NCBI GenBank assembly: GCA_021163905.1
Contig: JAGGTG010000179.1
Coordinates: 1-12,868, forward strand
Length of the DNA: 12,868 nucleotides
Direction: 5' to 3'
Source of the DNA: Candidatus Aerophobota bacterium
GTDB lineage: Bacteria; Aerophobota; Aerophobia; Aerophobales; B3-G15
Shown here in pieces: positions 7,083 to 12,868 of the stretch. Under the pieces are notes generated by a model. It had not been told where the DNA came from. It saw nothing but the letters and a program-made list of their open reading frames with translations, and did no database searches. Position numbers and translations under genes: made by a program. How positions within the stretch are numbered: the stretch's first letter is position 1; each line of letters begins with the position of its first letter.

Positions 7083-7823
7083 ATGAGAATAGACGGCAGG
7101 AAGTCTGATGAAATAAGGCCAATATCTATCCAGAGAGGATTTATCCATTATGCTCAAGGATCAACTCTGATAAGTTTTGGTAATACAAAAGTTCTATGTG
7201 TTGCCATGGTGGAGGAAGGGGTACCTCCCTTTTTAAGGGGAAGTAAAACGGGATGGCTGACCGCGGAATATTCAATGCTTCCCTATTCCACCCCAAACAG
7301 GTCTCCTCGTGAAATAGACCAGAAGAAGGGAAGATCCTATGAAATTCAAAGGATAATAGGTAGATCCTTAAGGGCCGTTGTGGATCTAAATAAGATCCCA
7401 GAAAAGACCATATGGATAGATTGCGATGTTCTCCAGGCAGATGGAGGAACAAGATGTGCAGCTATAACAGGTTCATTTATTTCTCTTCTTGATGTTGATC
7501 GCTGGCTTAGAGAAAAAAGAATAATAGAAGGATCCATAATTAAAGATTTTGTGGCAGCAATCTCTGTAGGTATAGTTAATGGTGAGCCACTGCTGGATCT
7601 TTCCTTTTATGAGGATTCTAGAGCCAGTGTAGATATGAATGTTGTTATGACCGCACGTGATAAATTTGTAGAGGTTCAGGTCAGTGGAGAAGGTTATGCA
7701 TTCAGTTACGAGATTCTCAACAGATTAATAGCCCTTGCTCAAAAGGGAATAAAATCACTTATTGCAAGAGAAAAAAAGTTAATAGATTCTGAATATGGAA
7801 ATAGTTTTAGCAACCAGGAATAA
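7083..7823 (+). CDS. rph: Ribonuclease PH
   Basis: Phosphate-dependent 3'-5' exoribonuclease that trims tRNA 3' ends; the family forms a hexameric ring. The 246-aa length is normal. Landmarks are the N-terminal GRKSDEIRPI (5-13), TAEYSMLPYSTPNRSPRE (60-77), EIQRIIGRSLRAV (87-99), GGTRCAAITGS (121-131) with the phosphate-binding R124, and DLSFYEDSRASVDMNVVMT (172-190) with the acidic residues D178 and D184. One variation: the usual EVQGTAEG segment reads EVQVSGEG (197-204). The ATG has AAAGG 7 nt upstream. The 3' end overlaps the rdgB-coaE start by 29 nt. The rph-rdgB order is common in bacteria (established), which supports both calls. Confidence 0.95.
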   Translation: MRIDGRKSDEIRPISIQRGFIHYAQGSTLISFGNTKVLCVAMVEEGVPPFLRGSKTGWLTAEYSMLPYSTPNRSPREIDQKKGRSYEIQRIIGRSLRAVVDLNKIPEKTIWIDCDVLQADGGTRCAAITGSFISLLDVDRWLREKRIIEGSIIKDFVAAISVGIVNGEPLLDLSFYEDSRASVDMNVVMTARDKFVEVQVSGEGYAFSYEILNRLIALAQKGIKSLIAREKKLIDSEYGNSFSNQE

Positions 7824-8979
7824 AGATAAGATAAAAGAGATAAAAAAACTCCTGGATAATGTTAATGTAAAAATACTTACCTTTAATGACTTTCCCGAGT
7901 TTCCAATAGTTGAAGAAACTGGATCTACTTTAAGAGAGAATGCTCTAATTAAAGCAAGAGCTGTTGTTAGAAAAACAGGAAAAATCTCTCTGGCCGATGA
8001 CTCAGGTCTGGAGGTGGAGGCTCTGGGAGGAAAACCAGGGGTATTTTCCTCCCGTTTTGCTGGAGAGGATGCATCCTATGATGATAATAACAGGAAATTG
8101 CTCTCTTTGTTAAAGGGAATACCGGAGGAGAAAAGATCGGCTACCTTTAAATGTGTGATGGCTCTTGTTAGCCCTAAGGGAAAAGAATTAGTGGTAGAGG
8201 GGATCTGTCGGGGAAGAATAACTACAAAACCATATGGAAAAGAGGGTTTTGGGTATGATCCTGTTTTTCAACCTGAAGGTATGGATAAAACCTTTGCCCA
8301 GCTTTCTCAGGATGAGAAAAACTCCATTTCTCACAGAGGAGTTGCCCTCAGAAAGCTTAAAGAAGTCCTTGAGGAAATGACTCAAGCTGAGGGTAAATTT
8401 TTAATTGGACTAACGGGTAATATGGGTTGTGGTAAAAGTACAGTTGCATCTTTTCTTGAAAAATGGGGCTTAAAAGTTATAAAGGCTGATGAAGTTGGCC
8501 ATGAGATTCTCAAAAAAGAAAGGGTAAAAAAAGAAGTTATACAGATATTTGGTGGTGATATTTTAAATTCAAAAGGAGAAATTATAAGAAGTAAAATAAG
8601 AGGTAAAATAATTAACAATCCAGAAAAGCTTGAAAAATTAAACGAAGTTCTACATCCGATTATAAAAAAAGAAATATGGAAACTTCTAACAAAAGATAAA
8701 ACAGAAATTGCAGTAATTGAGGCTGCTCTTATATTTGAGGCAGGATGGGACTTTTTTCTGAACAAAACTATTGTGGTTTACTGTTCTAAGGAACATCAGA
8801 TACAGAGAATAAAAAAAGCTACAGGTATGAGTTTAAAAGAAATAGAGGTTTTTTTGAAAGCTCAACTTCCCCAGGAAGAGAAAATAAAAAGGGCTGATTT
8901 TGTAATTCAAAATGATGGGGATATAAAAGAGCTTGAAAAAAAGGCAAGGGAAATTTTTAACAAAATCCTGGTAAAGTAA
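7795..8979 (+). CDS. RdgB-CoaE fusion: non-canonical purine NTP pyrophosphatase and dephospho-CoA kinase
   Basis: A single 394-aa frame joins two complete enzymes. Residues 1-195 form an RdgB/HAM1 pyrophosphatase that removes ITP, dITP and XTP from the nucleotide pool. It shows ATRNKDK (6-12), LADDSGLEVEAL (67-78), GFGYDPVF (151-158) and SHRGVA (179-184). Residues about 201-394 form dephospho-CoA kinase, the last step of CoA synthesis. This half has the P-loop GNMGCGKST (208-216), ADEVGHEI (231-238), LHP (286-288), EAALIFEAGW (309-318) and the late DFVIQN (368-373). The joint is only about 6 residues (196-201), as if two adjacent genes had merged. No ATG, GTG or TTG lies at the expected CoaE start, though GAGGG at 8389-8393 looks like a leftover Shine-Dalgarno site. 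The start overlaps rph. All key motifs of both halves are present. Confidence 0.93.
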   Translation: MEIVLATRNKDKIKEIKKLLDNVNVKILTFNDFPEFPIVEETGSTLRENALIKARAVVRKTGKISLADDSGLEVEALGGKPGVFSSRFAGEDASYDDNNRKLLSLLKGIPEEKRSATFKCVMALVSPKGKELVVEGICRGRITTKPYGKEGFGYDPVFQPEGMDKTFAQLSQDEKNSISHRGVALRKLKEVLEEMTQAEGKFLIGLTGNMGCGKSTVASFLEKWGLKVIKADEVGHEILKKERVKKEVIQIFGGDILNSKGEIIRSKIRGKIINNPEKLEKLNEVLHPIIKKEIWKLLTKDKTEIAVIEAALIFEAGWDFFLNKTIVVYCSKEHQIQRIKKATGMSLKEIEVFLKAQLPQEEKIKRADFVIQNDGDIKELEKKAREIFNKILVK

Positions 8980-8999
8980 TAAAGTATAAACGAGGTCTC

Positions 9000-10760
9000 A
9001 TGAAAGTCGATAATATAAAAATCGCCCGTATTTTTAGAGAAATAGCTGATCTTTTATCTATAAAAGGAGAGAATCCTTTTAGGATAAGAGCCTATGAAAA
9101 AGCAGCTGATATTTTAGAGCATTTATCCGGTAACATAGAGGAACTTTATCGAGAAGGAAAGCTAAAACAAATTCCTGGTATTGGAAAGGGAATACTTGAA
9201 AAAATTGAGACAATTATTAAAACAGGCACCCTACCCCTTTACGAACAGCTAAAATCCAACTTTCCACCGGGATTAATTGAGATTATCTCTATACCAGATG
9301 TAGGCCCCAAAACAGCTAAGCTTCTGTATGAAAAAATGGGTATAAAAAATGTAGAAGAGCTGGAAGATGCTGCTAAAAAGGGGATGCTTAGAGGACTTGC
9401 AGGGATGGGTGAGCGAAAAGAAAAAAACATCCTGCGAGGTATAAAACTATACAGAATGCGAAGCTCAAGAATGCTTTTGGGTAGAGCTTTACCTCTGGTA
9501 AATGCTGTTATATCTGAACTAACCACAAAAGCTTCTTCTCTAATCGAAAAAATCTCCCCGGCAGGTAGTTTAAGAAGAGGAAAGGAAACCATAGGGGATA
9601 TTGATATTTTAGCAACCTCATCAAATCCTGATTCTCTTATGGATGCATTTAGTAACTTATCTTTTGTTGAGGAAGTGCTGGTAAAGGGAGAAACAAAAAC
9701 AAGTATTCTTACAGATCAAGGATTTCAGATGGATCTTAGAGTTGTCAGTTCTGAGTCTTTTGGAGCAGCTCTTCAGTATTTTACAGGTTCCAAATCCCAT
9801 AATATAAAATTAAGGGAAAGAGCGATAAGGAGAGGATTAAAGATAAATGAATACGGGGTTTTTAATCAGGAGGGGGAAAAAATTGCCGGAGAAAAAGAAG
9901 AGGAGGTTTACAGTATTTTGAATCTTCACTTTATCCCGCCTGAATTAAGAGAGGATCGGGGAGAAATTGAGGCGGCAGAGAAAGGATCTCTTCCGGATCT
10001 TTTAACCGAAAAGGATATTAAAGGTGATCTACACATTCATACAACATACAGCGATGGAAAAAATGATATAGAAGAGATGGTGGAAGGAGCTATAGCTAAA
10101 GGTTATCAGTATATTGCCATAACCGATCATTCCTCCTCACTTAAAGTAGCAAGAGGACTTAGTATTGAGAGTATTCTATCCCAGATTAAAAAAATAAAAG
10201 AGCTAAATTCCAAATTAAACGGCTTTAAGATCTTAACCGGAGCTGAAGTTAACATAAATAAAGATGGTTCTCTTGATTTTCCTGAGGAGGTTTTATCAAA
10301 ATTAGATGTAGTAATTGCTGCCATCCATACAGGATTTAAACAGGATGAGAAAACCATCACTAACAGAGTAATTAAAGCTTTACGACATCCTATGGTAAAT
10401 ATACTGGCTCATCCTTCAGGAAGACTAATTGGAGAAAGAGAACCCTATGCAATAGATCTCAATGAAGTGCTCAATGTTGCAGCTGAGGAAGGGGTCTGGG
10501 TGGAGATAAACTCTCAACCTGAGAGATTAGATCTCACGGATTACTGGGCAATGGAGGCAAAGAAAAAGGGAGTAAAAATAGTTATAAATACTGATTCTCA
10601 TAATAAAGATTCCCTTGATTTTATTAAACTGGGAGTGGTTACTGCCAGGAGAGGATGGTTAGAAAAAGAGGATGTGGTAAATACTTTATCTTTACATCAA
10701 CTTTTAAAATTACTTCAGGATAAGAAATCAAAAGGAGGATATCGTGTCAGAAAAAATTAA
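9000..10760 (+). CDS. polX: DNA polymerase X family protein with PHP exonuclease domain
   Basis: A repair polymerase and 3'-5' exonuclease of the bacterial PolX type, 586 aa, close to the usual 570-580. Helix-hairpin-helix DNA-binding segments lie at IPGIGKGI (58-65) and IPDVGPKTA (98-106). The polymerase beta-like palm has AGSLRRGKETIGDID (188-202), with metal ligands D200, D202 and D245. The C-terminal PHP domain carries the full set of metal-binding residues: D343, H345 and H347 (GDLHIHTTYSDG), D376 and H377, E416, H443, H471, D532 and H534. Both active sites therefore look intact. Family members fill short gaps in base excision repair (established). The ATG has GAGG 4 nt upstream, 20 nt after rdgB-coaE. 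The last 17 nt overlap the next gene. Confidence 0.96.
   Translation: MKVDNIKIARIFREIADLLSIKGENPFRIRAYEKAADILEHLSGNIEELYREGKLKQIPGIGKGILEKIETIIKTGTLPLYEQLKSNFPPGLIEIISIPDVGPKTAKLLYEKMGIKNVEELEDAAKKGMLRGLAGMGERKEKNILRGIKLYRMRSSRMLLGRALPLVNAVISELTTKASSLIEKISPAGSLRRGKETIGDIDILATSSNPDSLMDAFSNLSFVEEVLVKGETKTSILTDQGFQMDLRVVSSESFGAALQYFTGSKSHNIKLRERAIRRGLKINEYGVFNQEGEKIAGEKEEEVYSILNLHFIPPELREDRGEIEAAEKGSLPDLLTEKDIKGDLHIHTTYSDGKNDIEEMVEGAIAKGYQYIAITDHSSSLKVARGLSIESILSQIKKIKELNSKLNGFKILTGAEVNINKDGSLDFPEEVLSKLDVVIAAIHTGFKQDEKTITNRVIKALRHPMVNILAHPSGRLIGEREPYAIDLNEVLNVAAEEGVWVEINSQPERLDLTDYWAMEAKKKGVKIVINTDSHNKDSLDFIKLGVVTARRGWLEKEDVVNTLSLHQLLKLLQDKKSKGGYRVRKN
10731..10738 (+). promoter_or_regulatory. 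Strong Shine-Dalgarno site inside polX for the oxidoreductase
   Basis: AAAGGAGG is close to a perfect anti-16S match, 5 nt before the GTG at 10744 and within the last codons of polX. It decides the GTG start and suggests efficient re-initiation. Confidence 0.75.
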
Positions 10761-11916
10761 GGTAGGAGTAATAGGGGCAGGTTTTATAGGTCCGGTACAT
10801 ATTGAGTCTATTCGCCGTTTAGGTTTTGTGGAGGTAGTGGCTCTTGCCACTTCAAGCGAAGAAACGGCTAAAGCTAAAGCAAAGGCACTTTCTATTCCTA
10901 AAGCCTATGGTGATTATCGAGATTTAATAGAAGATGATGAAGTTGAAGTGGTTCAGATTACAAGTCCAAATTATCTTCACTTTCCCCAAGCTAAAGCCGC
11001 ACTTGAAGCTGGAAAACATGTTGTTTGCGATAAACCTCTTGCGGTAAATTCTGAGGAATCCAGGACCCTTGTTGATCTTGCTAAAAAGAAGAAACTGGTT
11101 AATGCCGTAACATTTAATCACCGCTTTTTTCCTCTTGTCCAGCAATCAAAGGCTCTAATCCAAAAGGGAGCTCTTGGCTCTATTTACCTTATTCAGGGAG
11201 GCTTTCTACAGGATTGGCTTCTTTACGATACAGATTATAACTGGAGAGTGGAGGCAAGTAAAGGAGGAAAACTAAGAGCCGTTGGGGATATTGGTACTCA
11301 CTGGATGGATACAATCCAGTTTGTTACATCTCTCAAAATAGAATCAGTACTTGCTGATCTTGCAACATTTATCCCCCTGAGAAAAAAACCCAGGGGAAAA
11401 GTAGAAACATTTGCCGGAAAAGAAATAAAAAAGATGGTTGAGTATGAGGAAGTAAAAGTTGATACTGAAGATCTGGCAATTGTTCTTTTTAAATTTGCCG
11501 ATTCTCAGGCACGAGGAGTGATGACTGTCTCTGAAGTAACTGCAGGGAGAAAATCCCGTCTTTTCTTTGAAATATACGGATCAACTTCTGCCCTTGCCTG
11601 GGATGAGGAAAGAGCTAATGAATTATGGATAGGTTATAGGGATAAACCAAATGAAATACTGCCAAAAGATCCAGCCTTAATTGATGAATCGGTAAGAAAA
11701 TATGCCCGTTATCCAGGAGGGCATGGTGAGGGATTCCCTGATACCCATACTCAATGCAACAGAGCTATCTACGAGTATATCAGAGATGAAAAATACAAGG
11801 AAGGTGTTAAACCTGATTTTCCTACTTTCGAGGATGGACATATTCAGCAACTTTTGTGTGAGGCTATTTTAAAAAGTGCTAAGACCGGTGAATGGGTTAA
11901 GGTGAAGGAAGATTAA
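10744..11916 (+). CDS. Gfo/Idh/MocA family oxidoreductase
   Basis: A 390-aa NAD(P)-dependent sugar or cyclitol dehydrogenase of the Gfo/Idh/MocA family. The Rossmann domain opens with VGVIGAGFIGPVH (7-19). ITSPNYLHFPQAKAALEAGKHVVCDKPLA (72-100) contains the usual catalytic lysine K97, here in DKP rather than the common EKP. The C-terminal beta domain begins after NHRFFP (125-130), and GDIGTHWMD (181-189) supplies D182 and H186, the other members of the family catalytic triad. The late GGHGEGFPDTH (325-335) occurs in many family members that act on sugars or inositols. The substrate cannot be read from sequence; myo-inositol, glucose and glucoside-type substrates are all possible. GTG start overlapping polX by 17 nt; last gene of the tight run before a likely terminator. 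No transporter or sugar kinase is nearby to suggest a pathway. Confidence 0.92.
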   Translation: MSEKIKVGVIGAGFIGPVHIESIRRLGFVEVVALATSSEETAKAKAKALSIPKAYGDYRDLIEDDEVEVVQITSPNYLHFPQAKAALEAGKHVVCDKPLAVNSEESRTLVDLAKKKKLVNAVTFNHRFFPLVQQSKALIQKGALGSIYLIQGGFLQDWLLYDTDYNWRVEASKGGKLRAVGDIGTHWMDTIQFVTSLKIESVLADLATFIPLRKKPRGKVETFAGKEIKKMVEYEEVKVDTEDLAIVLFKFADSQARGVMTVSEVTAGRKSRLFFEIYGSTSALAWDEERANELWIGYRDKPNEILPKDPALIDESVRKYARYPGGHGEGFPDTHTQCNRAIYEYIRDEKYKEGVKPDFPTFEDGHIQQLLCEAILKSAKTGEWVKVKED

Positions 11917-11942
11917 AAAAAAGATAATTATAACTAAAATAC

Positions 11943-11973
11943 AAGAGCTTCTGGATAGCCAGAGGCCCTTTAT
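11943..11973 (+). terminator. Likely intrinsic terminator after the oxidoreductase gene
   Basis: An 8-bp stem (GCTTCTGG 11947-11954 with CCAGAGGC 11959-11966, one G-T wobble, loop ATAG) extends past one A-C mismatch with AAG (11943-11945) and CTT (11968-11970). It is followed by a weak T-rich tail, TTTAT. It falls in the only sizeable gap (83 nt) between 3180 and deoC, and would end the long operon. Because the tail is short, termination may be partial, letting some transcription into deoC. The core GATAGCCAGA also occurs in the hairpin at 2250-2268. Confidence 0.6.
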
Positions 11974-11999
11974 AAATTTAACATTAAACGGAGAGCAAA

Positions 12000-12692
12000 A
12001 TGAAATATGAGAAAATAGACGTAGCCTCCCTTACTGCTGAGAAGCTGGCAAAGACTATAGACCACGCTATGCTAAGACCAAATCTAACCAGAGATGATAT
12101 AAAAAAAGGATGTGAATTAGCCCTCAGGTATAAAGTGGCAGCAGTTTGTGTAAATCCGTACTATGTTGATCTTTGCGTTGATATTTTGAAAGGATCCGGA
12201 GTTAAGGTGTCAGCAGTTGTTGCCTTTCCATTCGGACAGAGTATTCCAGAGGTAAAAGCAGCTGAGGCAAAATATGCCATTGAAAAAGGAGCTGAGGAGC
12301 TGGATATGGTTATCAATGTGGCAGCTCTTAAAAACGGTGATCATCGATATGTTGTGGATGATATTCGTAAAGTTGTTGAGGTATCCCGGGGAGCTCTCGT
12401 AAAGGTTATTCTGGAGAACTGTTATTTAACAGATGATGAGAAAATCAAAGCTTGTAGATTAGCCGAGGAAGCTGGAGCTCATTATGTAAAAACATCTACA
12501 GGTTTTGGTTCAGATGGAGCAAAAGTGGAAGATGTAAAACTTATGTACAAAATAGTAGGCCCCAGGCTTGGAATAAAGGCAGCTGGAGGGATACGTAGTT
12601 TAAACAAGGCTATCGATATGTTAAAAGCAGGAGCTACTCGACTTGGAGTAAGTGCTACAGAGAAAATTATGGAGGAGATGAAAAAACAGTAA
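12000..12692 (+). CDS. deoC: Deoxyribose-phosphate aldolase
   Basis: Class I (Schiff-base) aldolase that splits 2-deoxyribose 5-phosphate into glyceraldehyde 3-phosphate and acetaldehyde in deoxynucleoside breakdown. The 230-aa length is typical of the short bacterial type. Motifs are IDHAMLRP (20-27), AAVCVNPYY (47-55), AVVAFPFGQ (72-80), EELDMVINV (99-107) with D102, HYVKTSTGFG (161-170) with the Schiff-base lysine K164, IKAAGGIR (192-199) with K193, and the phosphate-site GVSAT (216-220). All catalytic residues are present. The ATG has GGAGAG 4 nt upstream. It sits 83 nt after the oxidoreductase gene, behind a probable terminator, so it may be expressed separately. No deoA, deoB or deoxynucleoside transporter is in view. 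Confidence 0.96.
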   Translation: MKYEKIDVASLTAEKLAKTIDHAMLRPNLTRDDIKKGCELALRYKVAAVCVNPYYVDLCVDILKGSGVKVSAVVAFPFGQSIPEVKAAEAKYAIEKGAEELDMVINVAALKNGDHRYVVDDIRKVVEVSRGALVKVILENCYLTDDEKIKACRLAEEAGAHYVKTSTGFGSDGAKVEDVKLMYKIVGPRLGIKAAGGIRSLNKAIDMLKAGATRLGVSATEKIMEEMKKQ

Positions 12693-12712
12693 AGGGCTGC
12701 TAGTCAAGCTAA

Positions 12713-12745
12713 TTGAGGGGGCAATGCTTCGCATTTCCCCCTCAA
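12713..12745. repeat. Long inverted repeat 20 nt after deoC
   Basis: TTGAGGGGG (12713-12721) is a perfect complement of CCCCCTCAA (12737-12745). Inside, after one C-T mismatch, AATGC (12723-12727) pairs with GCATT (12731-12735) around a TTC loop, giving a 14-bp stem with one mismatch. No T-run follows; the next bases are CGCTTCGCTTCGC. It could act as a Rho-independent-like stop for deoC in a non-standard form, but its form and GC-rich surroundings look more like a dispersed intergenic repeat. Confidence 0.7.
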
Positions 12746-12868
12746 CGCTTCGCTTCGCTCGCTGCTCCCCCTAAGGGGCTCCCTGGGTATCCCACGGAAA
12801 CCGGCCTCGCTATAGTTTGGTATCACCTCTAACTTTACTGCAGCTCGGCCTCCCGCTTTTTGGCTGTG
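12746..12868. other. GC-rich non-coding tail with small repeats
   Basis: This stretch runs to the window edge and is far richer in GC than the genes before it. It starts with a TTCGC-type low-complexity run (12746-12765). It then has a CCCCT/AGGGG hairpin (12768-12778), GGG/CCC arms at 12785-12793, and short direct repeats: GGTATC at 12786 and 12819, GGCCTC at 12803 and 12847. I find no open frame with a plausible start and ribosome site. It may be the edge of a repeat element, a structured RNA on either strand, or the leader of the next gene. Unidentified. Confidence 0.5.

Noticed and set aside
11971..11976. TATAAA as a -10 box for a separate deoC promoter
   Set aside because: No acceptable -35 at 16-19 nt; the upstream bases are the hairpin stem. 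It may simply be the terminator tail.
12833..12844. CTTTACTGCAGC, which resembles a well-known universal stretch of 23S rRNA
   Set aside because: The flanking bases do not match 23S rRNA: the usual GACCCC just upstream is missing, and the preceding sequence does not fit the neighbouring helices. Treated as chance or unknown structure.

Overview
This window is bacterial chromosome. It codes on the + strand only, is densely packed, and its base composition is AT-rich (GC in the high 30s percent by eye). Eleven genes are well supported. Good Shine-Dalgarno sites, short or overlapping junctions, MurJ, an FtsZ-family protein and a bacterial-type PheS all point to a peptidoglycan-containing bacterium. 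The mix of genes, the DUF2273-like protein and the low GC would suit an uncultivated anaerobe near Atribacterota, Aerophobota, Dictyoglomota or a deep Firmicutes-like group. That placement is an inference; nothing here fixes the phylum.

Layout. Positions 1-104 hold a degenerate 9-bp tandem repeat that runs up to the murJ start codon. Next come murJ (lipid II flippase) and, overlapping by 1 nt, a DUF429 protein. A hairpin and a good sigma-70 type promoter separate these from a stand-alone GlmU-type uridylyltransferase that starts at TTG. From 3180 to 11916 eight genes follow with gaps of at most 25 nt or with overlaps: leuA, pheS, a divergent FtsZ-like gene, a DUF2273-like membrane protein, rph, an rdgB-coaE fusion, polX and a Gfo/Idh/MocA oxidoreductase. 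A strong hairpin with a short T-rich tail then precedes deoC. The last 176 bases are non-coding, GC-rich and rich in small inverted repeats, unlike the rest of the window.

Functionally this is mostly housekeeping. The themes are envelope synthesis and division (MurJ, GlmU-like, FtsZ-like), translation and RNA processing (PheS, RNase PH), nucleotide-pool cleaning and DNA repair (RdgB, PolX, DeoC), CoA synthesis (CoaE) and leucine synthesis (LeuA). The most interesting items are the FtsZ-family protein, which has substitutions in both its phosphate-binding signature and its catalytic T7 loop but keeps the FtsZ C-terminal peptide; the RdgB-CoaE fusion; the absence of pheT after pheS; and the GC-rich tail. 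I see no defence system, CRISPR array, transposase, tRNA or rRNA gene.
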